A stretch of DNA of 64,000 nucleotides from Microbacterium sp. TNHR37B (lineage in GTDB: Bacteria; Actinomycetota; Actinomycetes; Actinomycetales; Microbacteriaceae), in assembly GCF_001620065.1 (NCBI RefSeq), contig NZ_LQGV01000004.1, positions 124,001-188,000 of the forward strand, in the 5' to 3' direction. The position numbers and the translations under genes are program-made. The notes beneath the pieces are model-generated. The model was not told where the DNA came from. It did not search any database and saw only the letters and a program-made list of their open reading frames with translations. Below are positions 17,868-26,474 of the stretch, piece after piece (the stretch's first letter is position 1; every line of letters begins with the position of its first letter).

Positions 17868-18661
17868 CGCGCCGTCGAGGAATCCTCCGCCCCGTCCGGT
17901 GAGCCACCGGGCGGGGCGTCCTCGTGCGCGGGTGTCGTCGAGGAGGCGGAGACCGGCGGGGACTCCGAGGTGCGGACCATGAACTCGTTGACGAGACCGC
18001 GCACGGCGATCCCGAAGAGCGTCCAGACGCCGGAGGGTCCTTCGTCGGAGTCGGTGATCGTGATCTGCGGATGTGCGAGGCCCTCGACGCTCCGCAGGGA
18101 GAAGCCCTCACCGAGCGCCGCCATCGCTTCGGCGAAATCGACGAGCGTGTAGGGCGTGCGCATCCGGTAGCCGAACCGGGCCATCAGGTCACCGTAGAAG
18201 CGCGTGAACTCCTCGATCGACTCGGCGTGGCGCTCCTGGGCCGCCTCGCGCAGTTCCGGCCAGGTGTCCGCGCCTGCGCGCAGGCACAGCGCGATGAGGA
18301 ACGCGCGGGAGTCGGGCGAGACCGCGTCGTCGGGGGAGCGCACGGGAACATGGGACTGGGCGGCCACGCGGATGACGTCGTCCATCGTGACGGGACCGTC
18401 GGTCAGCTCCTGGATCGCCCCCTCGGCGGCTCGCGCGGGAGGCGAGAAGCGCAGCCGCACCATCGCGACGGCGAGGTCGCGCTGGTAGTCGGTCTGGTCG
18501 GACCAGATCCGATAGGCCGCGCCCGTCGTGAGGCCGGTGCGACGGAGCACCTCCTGCAGCTTGATGTGGTGCACGCCCGCGCTGGCTCCCCGTTCCAGGA
18601 GCATCGACAGGCCGACCTTGAGCAGCAGCGCTCGGGTCTGTTCAGCGGTACGTCGGGGCAT
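17864..18661 (-). CDS. TetR-family-like transcriptional regulator (paralogue 1)
   Basis: A 265-residue regulator with an N-terminal helix-turn-helix of TetR type: EQTRALLLKVGLSMLLERG, then HHIKLQEVLRRTGLTTGAAYRIWSDQTDYQRDLAVAMVRLR. The middle and C-terminal helices (TWPELREAAQERHAESIEEFTRFYGDLM..., FAEAMAALGEGFSLRSVEGLAHP) match the neighbour at 18929-19657 closely, so the two are paralogues. It has an extra low-complexity tail of about 40 residues. Targets are unknown. A short dyad, AGAAA...TTTCT (18712-18730), lies just upstream and could be its site. Confidence 0.8.
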   Translation of the reverse strand: MPRRTAEQTRALLLKVGLSMLLERGASAGVHHIKLQEVLRRTGLTTGAAYRIWSDQTDYQRDLAVAMVRLRFSPPARAAEGAIQELTDGPVTMDDVIRVAAQSHVPVRSPDDAVSPDSRAFLIALCLRAGADTWPELREAAQERHAESIEEFTRFYGDLMARFGYRMRTPYTLVDFAEAMAALGEGFSLRSVEGLAHPQITITDSDEGPSGVWTLFGIAVRGLVNEFMVRTSESPPVSASSTTPAHEDAPPGGSPDGAEDSSTAR

Positions 18662-18928
18662 CGGGGCTCCTCGGGAGGGCGGGTCGAGTGAGGCACGACG
18701 ACCCTGTTTGGAGAAACAACTTATCTTTCTGGCGCCGTGACGGCCACGGGGGCCACCATAGCTACGGCGCCTCTGGGGAGCGCCACGCGGAGGTCCGTTC
18801 CAGCTCGGCCGAGCCGAGGACCGTCCGCGACATTCCGGGGGGAGTGTCGCTCTGGGGTCGGGATCGCTCGGCCCCAGAGCTCCGCGGCTGACAGCCCGGG
18901 GCATCGCGCGAGGATTTCCGGAGCCGCG

Positions 18929-19657
18929 TCAGCGTCCCGGAGCATCGTCGGCATCGATCGGCACCATGAACTCGTTGACGAGCGCCCGCACGCCCAGTGC
19001 GAACAGCGACCAGGGCCCTTCCGGCACGTCGTCGTCGGCCGTCGCCTCGTACGTGGGGTGCGCGATCCCCTCCAGGGCGCGAATGGCGAAGCCTTCGCCC
19101 ATCGCAGCCATGGCCTCCGTGAAGTCCTCGATGCGCAGGGGAGACTTCATCCGCAGTCCGTACGCGTCCATCAGGAACTGATAGAACTCCGCGAAGGCCG
19201 CGATCGACTCGCGGTGCCGCTCCCGGCTGGCCTCGCGCAGTTCCGGCCAGGTGTGGGAGGTGGTCCGCAGGGCGAGGGCGACGAGGAACGACTGTCCGTC
19301 GGCGACGTCGTCGGGATCGTCACTGTCGAGGGCGGCGGAGCGGACGTGAGAGGCCGCTGCCGCGCGGATGACGTCGTCTCCGCTGGCTCCGGCGGCGATG
19401 AGGCTCTCCACCGCGCTCCGCGCGTAGTCCGTGGGGGCGCTCAGACGCAGGCGCACCATCGCGACGGAGAGATCGCGCTGGTAGTCGGTCTGGTCGGCCC
19501 ACAGCCGGTAGGCGGCACCGGTCGTCAGTCCCGCCCGGCGCAGCACGTCTTGCAGCCGGATGTGCTGCACGCCCGCGCTCACCCCGCGCTCCAGCAGCAT
19601 CTGCATCCCCACGCGCAGCAGGAGCGCGCGGGTCTCTTCCCCCGAACGTCGTGCCAT
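18929..19657 (-). CDS. TetR-family-like transcriptional regulator (paralogue 2)
   Basis: At 242 residues this is a close paralogue of the preceding regulator: RALLLRVGMQMLLERGVSAGVQHIRLQDVLRRAGLTTGAAYRLWADQTDYQRDL is almost the same helix-turn-helix, and TWPELREASRERHRESIAAFAEFYQFLM, FTEAMAAMGEGFAIRALEGIAHP repeat the C-terminal pattern. The recognition helix is nearly identical, so the two may share sites. It is divergent from the membrane protein/XRE pair, and the shared gap contains two palindromes. The 267 bp between the paralogues contain no other gene. ATG at 19657 is used; a GTG six bases upstream is possible. Confidence 0.8.
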   Translation of the reverse strand: MARRSGEETRALLLRVGMQMLLERGVSAGVQHIRLQDVLRRAGLTTGAAYRLWADQTDYQRDLSVAMVRLRLSAPTDYARSAVESLIAAGASGDDVIRAAAASHVRSAALDSDDPDDVADGQSFLVALALRTTSHTWPELREASRERHRESIAAFAEFYQFLMDAYGLRMKSPLRIEDFTEAMAAMGEGFAIRALEGIAHPTYEATADDDVPEGPWSLFALGVRALVNEFMVPIDADDAPGR

Positions 19658-19695
19658 GCCCACAGCATCGCAGATCCCCGCGTGTGGGCGAAGAA

Positions 19696-19711
19696 GTAAA
19701 GAATTCTTGAC
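19696..19711. promoter_or_regulatory. Operator copy 1 with -35 box, upstream of the membrane protein/XRE pair
   Basis: GTAAAGAATTCTTGAC is a near-perfect palindrome around a GAATTC centre, with 14 of 16 positions symmetric. It runs into TTGACA (19707-19712), a perfect -35 hexamer, with TACCGT (19731-19736) as a possible -10 box 18 bp on. A second copy follows 48 bp downstream. Confidence 0.65.
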
Positions 19712-19743
19712 ACGACGAGAGTCGTCGCGCTACCGTCAGCAAT

Positions 19744-19759
19744 GTAAAGAAATCTTGAC
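19744..19759. promoter_or_regulatory. Operator copy 2, in the leader of the membrane protein/XRE pair
   Basis: GTAAAGAAATCTTGAC differs from copy 1 by a single base. It ends 14 bases before the ATG of the membrane protein, next to the GGGAGGA ribosome site. Two matching sites bracketing the expected transcription start suggest cooperative repression by the XRE protein or by the divergent TetR protein. Confidence 0.6.
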
Positions 19760-19773
19760 ATCGGGAGGACGCG

Positions 19774-20208
19774 ATGGGATACGCGGAGCGCAACGTGTGG
19801 TCGGGGCTGGGAGCCTCTCTCCTCGGGGTGGCCGTCTACGCGGCGATCGTCGCCCCCCAGCTGGGGCGCGCTCCCGTCGAGGCGATCGGGTGGCAGTGGC
19901 CGATGGTCGCCTGCGTGGGCGGCGCTCTGATCCTGGCCATTCTCGTCAGCATCGTCTGGGGCATCCTCGCCGGCCTCCGCGATCCCGAGACCGAGCATCG
20001 GGCCGACGTCCGCGACCGCGACATCGAGCGCATGGGCGACCGGGTCGGGCGAGCCTTCACCGTCCTCGGAGCGCTCACCGCGCTCGTGCTGGCCATGGTC
20101 GATGCGCCGGCGTTCTGGATCGGCCACGCGATCTTCCTCGGCTTCTTCCTCGCCTCGTCACTCGGATCGATCGCACAGCTGGTCGCCTACCGGCGGGGAC
20201 TGCTCTGA
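19774..20208 (+). CDS. Small integral membrane protein paired with an XRE regulator
   Basis: A 144-residue protein with four hydrophobic segments (about residues 10-30, 40-65, 92-108 and 112-135) and a charged cytoplasmic loop, RDPETEHRADVRDRDIERMGDRV. I do not recognise an enzymatic function. Its stop overlaps the start of a small XRE regulator (TGATG), an arrangement seen in many Gram-positive genomes where a DUF2178-like membrane protein and a Cro/CI-type repressor travel together. Strong GGGAGGA ribosome site. Confidence 0.75.
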   Translation: MGYAERNVWSGLGASLLGVAVYAAIVAPQLGRAPVEAIGWQWPMVACVGGALILAILVSIVWGILAGLRDPETEHRADVRDRDIERMGDRVGRAFTVLGALTALVLAMVDAPAFWIGHAIFLGFFLASSLGSIAQLVAYRRGLL

Positions 20209-20426
20209 TGGTCAGGCCGACCCGCGTCACCAACGACATCCGCGCGTTCCGCGAAGCCGCCGGGCTCACCCAGGCGGCCCTCGCCGCCCGCGTCGGCGTC
20301 ACGAGACAGACCCTCATCGCGATCGAGCAGGGGCGCTACTCGCCCACGCTCGAGCTCGCCTTCCAGATCTCCCGCGTCCTCGAGGCGCGCCTCGACGACC
20401 TCTTCCACTATCCGGAGGAATCATGA
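20208..20426 (+). CDS. Small XRE/Cro-CI type transcriptional regulator
   Basis: A 72-residue protein that is almost only a helix-turn-helix: TNDIRAFREAAGLTQAALAARVGVTRQTLIAIEQGRYSPTLELAFQISRVLEARLDDLF. This is the compact family that commonly represses its own operon. The start overlaps the upstream stop and its own stop overlaps the start of the next reading frame (ATGA), so all three are likely cotranscribed. The palindromes at 19696 and 19744 are candidate sites. Confidence 0.9.
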   Translation: MVRPTRVTNDIRAFREAAGLTQAALAARVGVTRQTLIAIEQGRYSPTLELAFQISRVLEARLDDLFHYPEES

Positions 20427-21414
20427 CCGCCACCACCGACCGATCGCACTCACACGCCTGGAGTCAGACCCGCTACGGCTCGCCCGAGGTGCTCGAGTGG
20501 GGGATGCTCCCCTTCGCGAGCTCGGTCCCGACGACGTCCTGGTGGAGATCGCCGCCACCGGCCTCAACTCGGCCGACGTGCGCATTCTCCGCGGCGATCC
20601 GCTGCTGATCCGGCTCGCCTTCGGCATCCGTCGACCGCGAACGCCGATTCCGGGGCGGGACATCGCGGGAACGGTGCTCGCCGTCGGCTCCGCGGTCACG
20701 TGGCTGCGGGTCGGCGACCGGGTGGTGGGAGAGATCAGCGGCGGTGGGCTGGCCGAGCGGGTGGTGGCGCCCGCGCCTCGCCTGGTCGTGGTTCCGGCCG
20801 GCGTCTCCTTCGTCACGGCGGCGGCCCTTCCGCTGGCCGGGGGTACCGCCTGGCAGGCGCTCGACCTCGCCGGGGTGGCCGCGGGCGACCGCGTGCTCGT
20901 GGTGGGGGCGGGGGGAGGAGTCGGCTCGTTCACCGTCCGGCTCGCGGTCCTGCGGGGCGCGCGCGTGGACGCGTGGTGCGGAACGCGGGCCCGCGACCTC
21001 GTCCGGGAGTGGGGCGCCGAGACCGTCGTCGACTATCGCACCGCCGATCCGGAGACCGTCGAAGGCGGGTACGACGCCGTGATCGACGTGGGGGGCACGG
21101 TCCCCCTCCGCGCCCTGCAACGACTGGTGCGCGACGGCGGTCTCGTGGTGGGAGTCTCGGGTGGGGTGAACCGGGTGTTCGGGCCGCTCGGACGGATGGT
21201 GCGCGGTGCCGTCCTATCGATCGGGTCCCGGCGCCGGCTGCGCTTCCTCGCGGCCACGCCGAAGGCACCGATCACGACCGAGCTCCTCGCTCTCGCCGCC
21301 CGCGGCGACCTCGTGCCGTATATCGAGCGCACGTGGCCCTTGGTGGAGGCCGATGCGGCCGTGGCCCATGTCGACGCAGGGCACACCGTCGGCAAGGTCG
21401 TCGTCGTGCGCTGA
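20423..21414 (+). pseudogene. NAD(P)-dependent zinc-independent quinone oxidoreductase, frameshifted near its start
   Basis: The gene begins at ATG 20423 (ribosome site GGAGGA, ATGA overlap with the XRE gene) and reads SQTRYGSPEVLEWG, the normal start of the quinone-reductase family. At the G run 20499-20503 the family sequence continues only in the -1 frame: DAPLRELGPDDVLVEIAATGLNSADVRILRGD. One G is missing compared with an intact frame. The rest is complete: PGRDIAGTVLAVG, VLVVGAGGGVGSFTVRLA (NADPH loop) and AHTVGKVVVVR-like end. Either this is a real one-base deletion or an assembly error in a homopolymer. Restart at GTG 20497 would give a protein lacking the first 25 residues. Confidence 0.8.
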
Positions 21415-21583
21415 ACCAGCGGTGGCTGCCGACGTTCCGCACGCCGCGGAATGTCGCGGCCGTCTGACAGAATGGGCCCACGGCGTGCCCGTGACGACCT
21501 TTCCCCGATGCTCTTCCCGAGCGCGGGTCGAAGGGCCGCCGGGCCCGGGGACAGCGTCCGCCGCCGGCAGTCCGAGGAGCCTC

Positions 21584-22447
21584 ATGTCCACCCGCTTCGA
21601 ATCCGCCCCCGAGCGCATCGCGCAGCACCGCCGCTACCTCATGTGCCGGCCGGAGTACTTCACGGTCAGCTACCGGATCAATCCGTGGATGGAGCCGTCG
21701 CTCCCGACCGACACCGGCAAGGCTCTCGCGCAGTGGCAGACGCTCTACGACACCTACCTCGCCCTCGGCCACGAGATCGAGCTGATCGATCCGGTTCCGG
21801 GACTCCCCGACATGGTCTACACCGCGAACGGGGGCTTCGTGATCGATGGACGCGCCCTCGGTGTGAAGTTCCGCGTCGATGAGCGTCGCGGCGAGGAGCG
21901 GCCGTTCATGGACTGGTTCGCCGCGCACGGCTTCGAGGTCGTCGAGCCGCGAGCGGTGCAGGAGGGCGAGGGCGACTTCCTCCTTGTGGGAGACACGATC
22001 CTCGCCGGGAGCGGCTTCCGCTCCGACCCGTCGAGTCACCGCGAGGTCTCCGAGGTCTTCGATCGCGAGGTGCTGTCCCTGACCCTCGTCGACCCCCGGT
22101 TCTACCACCTCGACACGGCGATCTCGGTGCTCGATCCCGTGCAGGGGGAGGGTGGTGTGGCCGCGGCGACGATCGCCTACCTGCCGTCGGCGTTCGACGA
22201 CACCTCGCGGGCGATGCTCGAGCGCCGGTTCCCCGACGCCATCCGGGTCTCCGACGACGACGGTGCCGTGTTCGGACTCAACTCCGCCTCTGACGGTCTC
22301 AACGTCCTCCTGTCGCCGCGGGCGACCGGGTTCGCGGAGCAGCTGCGTGAGCGCGGCTACCGTCCCATCCCGATCGACCTGTCCGAGCTCCTGCTCGGGG
22401 GCGGCGGGATCAAGTGCTGCACACTCGAACTGCGAGGTACCCGATGA
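21584..22447 (+). CDS. ddaH: Dimethylargininase / arginine-deiminase superfamily hydrolase
   Basis: A 287-residue guanidino-group-modifying enzyme. The conserved acidic site is in PDMVYTANGGFV, the catalytic histidine in FYHLDTAISVL, and the nucleophilic cysteine in GGGGIKCCTLEL near the C terminus. These enzymes hydrolyse methylated arginines to citrulline plus methylamines, or related substrates. The ATG at 21584 is preceded by GAGGAG. Its stop overlaps the rocD start (ATGA), a pairing common in actinobacteria, which ties it to arginine/ornithine catabolism. Confidence 0.87.
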   Translation: MSTRFESAPERIAQHRRYLMCRPEYFTVSYRINPWMEPSLPTDTGKALAQWQTLYDTYLALGHEIELIDPVPGLPDMVYTANGGFVIDGRALGVKFRVDERRGEERPFMDWFAAHGFEVVEPRAVQEGEGDFLLVGDTILAGSGFRSDPSSHREVSEVFDREVLSLTLVDPRFYHLDTAISVLDPVQGEGGVAAATIAYLPSAFDDTSRAMLERRFPDAIRVSDDDGAVFGLNSASDGLNVLLSPRATGFAEQLRERGYRPIPIDLSELLLGGGGIKCCTLELRGTR

Positions 22448-23664
22448 CCATCCCCGCCCTGGACGACTCCACGCGCGACGTGATCGCTGCGGAAGAAGAG
22501 CACGTCGCCCACAACTATCACCCGCTGCCGGTGGTGGTCGCGCGCGGGGAGGGCGCGTGGGTCACCGACATCGAGGGCAAGCGCTACCTCGATCTCCTCT
22601 CGGCCTATTCGGCCGTGAACTTCGGGCACCGCCACCCCGCGCTCATCGCCGCGGCGACCGAACAGCTCGGCCGTATCACCCTCATCAGTCGCGCGTTCCA
22701 CAACGACCGGCTCGGAGCCTTCGCCGCTGCCCTGGCCGAGCTCAGCGGCAAGGACCTCGTGCTGCCGATGAACACCGGCGCCGAGGCGGTGGAGACCGGT
22801 GTCAAGGTGGCGCGGGCGTGGGCCTACCGCGTGAAGGGCGTGCCGGAGGGCAAGGCGACCGTCATCGTCGCCCACGGCAACTTCCACGGGCGCACCACCA
22901 CGATCGTGAGCTTCAGCGACGACCCCCAGGCGCGGGACGACTTCGGTCCCTACACGCCCGGGTTCGTGTCGGTGCCCTATGGCGACGCGGAGGCGATCGC
23001 GGCGGCCATCGACGAGAACACGGCGGCCGTGCTGATCGAGCCCATCCAGGGCGAAGCCGGCGTCGTGATCCCGCCGGAGGGCTACCTGCGTGCGGTGCGT
23101 GAGCTGTGCGATCGACACCGCGTGCTGTTCATCGCCGACGAGATCCAATCGGGACTCGCCCGCGTCGGCACCACGTTCGCGTGCGATCGGGAGGGCGTCG
23201 TGCCCGACGTGTACCTGCTCGGCAAGGCGCTCGGCGGCGGCATCGTGCCGTTGTCGGCCGTCGTCGCCGATCGCGACGTGCTCGGGGTGATCCGCCCGGG
23301 GGAGCATGGCTCCACGTTCGGCGGCAACCCCCTCGCGACTGCGGTCGGCACGCGCGTGGTCGAGATGCTCGCCTCGGGTGAGTTCCAGACGCGGGCGCAG
23401 GCCCTCGGCGCGCATCTCGACGAGCGGCTGCGCGCTCTCGTGGGACACGGCGTCACCGCCGTGCGGGTGGCGGGGCTGTGGGCCGGTGTCGACATCGACC
23501 CGGCGGTGGGGACGGGGCGCGAGGTGGCCGAGCGGCTTCTCGGGCGCGGCGTGCTGGTGAAGGACACCCAGGGCCAGACCATCCGCATCGCGCCGCCGCT
23601 GGTCATCCGGGCGACCGAGATCGACTGGGCGATCGAACAGCTCCGCGTGGTCCTCGCCGGCTGA
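22444..23664 (+). CDS. rocD: Ornithine--oxo-acid transaminase
   Basis: A 406-residue class-III PLP aminotransferase. The order is typical: YLDLLSAYSAVNFGHRHP, PMNTGAEAVETGVKVARAWAY, HGNFHGRTTT, IADEIQSGLARVGTTFA with the PLP aspartate, LLGKALGGGIVPLSAV with the PLP lysine, and HGSTFGGNPLA. It converts ornithine and 2-oxoglutarate to glutamate-5-semialdehyde (P5C) and glutamate. The product feeds the PutA P5C-dehydrogenase domain encoded 9 kb upstream. Translation is coupled to ddaH. Confidence 0.93.
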   Translation: MTIPALDDSTRDVIAAEEEHVAHNYHPLPVVVARGEGAWVTDIEGKRYLDLLSAYSAVNFGHRHPALIAAATEQLGRITLISRAFHNDRLGAFAAALAELSGKDLVLPMNTGAEAVETGVKVARAWAYRVKGVPEGKATVIVAHGNFHGRTTTIVSFSDDPQARDDFGPYTPGFVSVPYGDAEAIAAAIDENTAAVLIEPIQGEAGVVIPPEGYLRAVRELCDRHRVLFIADEIQSGLARVGTTFACDREGVVPDVYLLGKALGGGIVPLSAVVADRDVLGVIRPGEHGSTFGGNPLATAVGTRVVEMLASGEFQTRAQALGAHLDERLRALVGHGVTAVRVAGLWAGVDIDPAVGTGREVAERLLGRGVLVKDTQGQTIRIAPPLVIRATEIDWAIEQLRVVLAG

Positions 23665-23669
23665 CCCCG

Positions 23670-23694
23670 CGCGTGCGGGAGGCTCCCGCACGCG
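23670..23694 (+). terminator. Stem-loop after rocD
   Basis: CGCGTGCGGG and CCCGCACGCG form a 10-bp perfect stem around a five-base loop, seven bases after the rocD stop. There is no U-tract, as is common in high-GC genomes. It is the likely end of the ddaH-rocD message. Confidence 0.6.
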
Positions 23695-23844
23695 GGCAGG
23701 AGAAATCCGGAGTGCAGGACGGCCGGGCGTGAGACGTCCTGTCCAGCGGAGTGCTCCTGTGTCGCGCGCGCATGTTGGGGCTCTCCACCGGGACGCCGCG
23801 GCTCCGTCATCTTCTGGAAACACGGCCCGGACTAGGCTCATGTC

Positions 23845-25548
23845 ATGGGTGACCTGTTCGACGGATACGGCTCCACGCTGGCCCCGAGGAAGACGCCGTC
23901 GGGGGTGCCGGCATTCGACGAGATGTTCGGTCATCCGCCGCACCCGGGAGCCCCGGCCGAATCGCGTTCGGCCTATCGCGAGCTGTACCACACGCTCGCG
24001 CGGATGACGCAGGAGGAGCTGCGCGGGCGCACCGACTCGCTCGCCAGCTCGTACCTCGCGCAGGGGGTGACGTTCGACTTCGCGGGCGAGGAGCGTCCCT
24101 TCCCGCTGGATGCGGTGCCCCGCGTCATCGAGTACGACGAATGGTCGCGCATCGAACGCGGAGTCACCCAGCGGGTGCGCGCCCTGGAAGCCTTCCTCGA
24201 CGACGCCTACGGTCACCAGCACTGCGTCCGCGACGGCGTGCTCCCTGCCGCGCTCATCGCCTCGTCGCAGTACTTCTACCGGCAGGCGGCGGGGATCCGC
24301 TCCGCCAACGGCGTGCGCATCCAGGTGGCGGGGATCGACCTCATCCGCGATGAGCACGGTGAGATGCGCGTGCTGGAGGACAACGTCCGGGTGCCCTCCG
24401 GGGTCTCCTACGTGATCTCCAATCGCCGGGTGATGGCGCAGACGCTTCCAGAGCTGTTCGTCTCGATGCGCGTGCAGCCGGTGGGCGACTACCCGAACAA
24501 GCTCCTCCAGGCCCTGCGCGCCTCGGCCCCGCCCGGGATCGACGACCCCAACGTCGTCGTCCTGACCCCGGGTGTCTACAACTCCGCCTACTTCGAGCAC
24601 ACCCTCCTCGCCCGGCTCATGGGGCTGGAGCTCGTGGAGGGGCGCGACCTGCAGTGCGTCGGCGGGAAGGTGTTCATGCGCACGACGCGTGGACCGCGGC
24701 GGGTGGATGTCATCTACCGCCGTGTCGACGACGACTTCCTCGACCCGCTGCAGTTCCGCGCCGACTCGATGCTGGGTGCCCCCGGTCTCATGCTGGCCGC
24801 GCGGCTCGGCAACGTCACGATCGCCAACGCGGTCGGCAACGGCGTCGCCGACGACAAGCTCCTCTACACGTACGTGCCCGACCTCATCCGGTACTACCTC
24901 GCCGAGGAACCGGTCCTGAAGAACGTGGACACGTGGCGCCTGGAGGACCCGGACGCGCTGGAAGAGGTGCTCGACCGGCTCGACGAGCTCGTCGTCAAAC
25001 CCGTCGACGGCTCGGGCGGCAAGGGCCTGGTCGTGGGGCCCGATGCAAGTCCCGCCGAACTGGAGACGCTGCGCGCGAAGCTGCTGACCGATCCGCGCGG
25101 ATGGATCGCGCAGCCGGTGGTGATGCTCTCCACCATCCCGACCCTCGTGGAGGAGGGGATGCGCCCCCGTCACGCCGACCTCCGCCCCTTCGCCGTGAAC
25201 AACGGCGACGACGTGTGGGTGCTGCCGGGCGGCCTCACCCGTGTCGCGCTTCCCGAAGGGCAGCTCGTCGTCAACTCCAGCCAGGGCGGCGGATCGAAAG
25301 ACACGTGGATCGTCGGCGGCGACGCCCCGCGCAGCTCCGAGTACGCGCAGGGACAGAACCTCGCCGGGCTCGTGGCCGAACAGGCGTCGGTCACCGAGGC
25401 GATCACGATCATCTACGACCCGCAGGACGAACAGGCCCATTCCCCGCAGGACCGGCCCCGCTCCAGCGGGGAGCAGCAGGAGCAGCAGCAGCAGGGCAGG
25501 GATGCAGTCCCGTCCGCTCCTCTCACCGAGGAGACGGGATCATGCTGA
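23845..25548 (+). CDS. Circularly permuted ATP-grasp protein (type 2)
   Basis: A 567-residue protein of the family formerly called DUF404/DUF407, now seen as a circularly permuted ATP-grasp ligase. Marks include LRVLEDNVRVPSGVSYVISNR-type sequence near residue 175, VVVLTPGVYNSAYFEH, VGNGVADDKLLYTYVPDLIRYY, LVVKPVDGSGGKGLVVGP (ATP phosphate loop) and QPVVMLSTIPTL. The last 35 residues are a Gln-rich low-complexity tail coded by a CAG-rich tract at about 25471-25495. It is the first gene of a tightly overlapped cassette with an alpha-E and a transglutaminase gene. The family is predicted to form amide bonds on peptides or proteins; the substrate is unknown. Confidence 0.9.
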   Translation: MGDLFDGYGSTLAPRKTPSGVPAFDEMFGHPPHPGAPAESRSAYRELYHTLARMTQEELRGRTDSLASSYLAQGVTFDFAGEERPFPLDAVPRVIEYDEWSRIERGVTQRVRALEAFLDDAYGHQHCVRDGVLPAALIASSQYFYRQAAGIRSANGVRIQVAGIDLIRDEHGEMRVLEDNVRVPSGVSYVISNRRVMAQTLPELFVSMRVQPVGDYPNKLLQALRASAPPGIDDPNVVVLTPGVYNSAYFEHTLLARLMGLELVEGRDLQCVGGKVFMRTTRGPRRVDVIYRRVDDDFLDPLQFRADSMLGAPGLMLAARLGNVTIANAVGNGVADDKLLYTYVPDLIRYYLAEEPVLKNVDTWRLEDPDALEEVLDRLDELVVKPVDGSGGKGLVVGPDASPAELETLRAKLLTDPRGWIAQPVVMLSTIPTLVEEGMRPRHADLRPFAVNNGDDVWVLPGGLTRVALPEGQLVVNSSQGGGSKDTWIVGGDAPRSSEYAQGQNLAGLVAEQASVTEAITIIYDPQDEQAHSPQDRPRSSGEQQEQQQQGRDAVPSAPLTEETGSC

Positions 25549-26474
25549 GCCGCATCGCCGAGTCGCTGTTCTGGATCGGGCGCTACATCGAGCGCTCCGA
25601 CGGCACCGCGCGCATCCTCGATGTCCACCTCCAGCTCCTGTTGGAAGACCCGTGGATCGACGAGGACACCGCGTGCCGTTCCCTCATGGGCGTCATGGGA
25701 AGCTTCCCGCCCGCCGACGTCGAGCGGGTCACGCGGGGCGACGTGCTCACCCACCTCGCCGTGGACCGGCAGAACCCGTCGAGCATCGCCTACTCGCTGC
25801 AGGCGGCGCGGGAGAACGCCCGGCGGGCCCGGGAGATCGTCTCCACCGAGCTGTGGGAGACACTCAACACCACCTACTCGCGGATGCCGAGACGGCTCAA
25901 CGACGAGAAGGTGCACGAGTTCTTCCAGTGGGTGCGCGAGCGGGCGGCGCTCGCCGTCGGCATCTCGGACTCGTCGACGAGCCGCGACGAGGCGTGGCAG
26001 TTCTTCACGCTCGGCCGCTCCATCGAGCGCACCGACATGACGGCGCGGATGCTCGCGACCCGCTCGCTGACGGAGGCGTCGGGACCGTCGTGGACGACGA
26101 TCCTCCGGTCGTGCGGCGCCTACGAGGCGTACGTCCGCACCTATCGCGGCATGCCGAGCGCGAGCAACGCGGCGGAGTTCCTGCTGCTCGACCGCTTGTT
26201 CCCCCGGTCGATCATCCACTCGATCCAGCGCGCGGAGGACTGCATGCGCGCGATCGACCCGGTCGCCGACCGCGTGGGCCACTCCAACACGGTGCTGCGC
26301 GCACTCGGGCGCATCCGCAACGACCTCGAGTACCGCCCCATCACCGAGATCCTCGATGAGCTTCCGCTCCACATGGATCGGGTGCAGAAGGTCACGCGCG
26401 AGGCGTCGGAGGCCATCCGCAGCCGCTTCTTCCCCACCCATGCCGAGCCGAGCTGGATCGGAGAGACCTCATGA
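25542..26474 (+). CDS. Alpha-E domain protein
   Basis: A 310-residue all-helical protein of the alpha-E (former DUF403) family. It opens with MLSRIAESLFWIGRYIERSDGTARILD and has ENARRAREIVSTELWETLN and FFTLGRSIERTDMTARML, the repeated glutamate-containing helices that give the family its name. It overlaps the ATP-grasp gene by 7 bp and the transglutaminase gene by 4 bp, so all three are made together. The role is unknown; a scaffold or partner for the ATP-grasp enzyme is the usual proposal. Confidence 0.9.
   Translation: MLSRIAESLFWIGRYIERSDGTARILDVHLQLLLEDPWIDEDTACRSLMGVMGSFPPADVERVTRGDVLTHLAVDRQNPSSIAYSLQAARENARRAREIVSTELWETLNTTYSRMPRRLNDEKVHEFFQWVRERAALAVGISDSSTSRDEAWQFFTLGRSIERTDMTARMLATRSLTEASGPSWTTILRSCGAYEAYVRTYRGMPSASNAAEFLLLDRLFPRSIIHSIQRAEDCMRAIDPVADRVGHSNTVLRALGRIRNDLEYRPITEILDELPLHMDRVQKVTREASEAIRSRFFPTHAEPSWIGETS

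Noticed and set aside
20497-20505. Programmed -1 ribosomal frameshift in the quinone oxidoreductase
   Set aside because: The zero-frame codons TGG GGG do not form a canonical X XXY YYZ heptamer; mutation or sequencing error is simpler.
22357-25440. A 1027-residue antisense frame across rocD and the ATP-grasp gene
   Set aside because: It spans two unrelated real genes and has no recognisable motif or start region.
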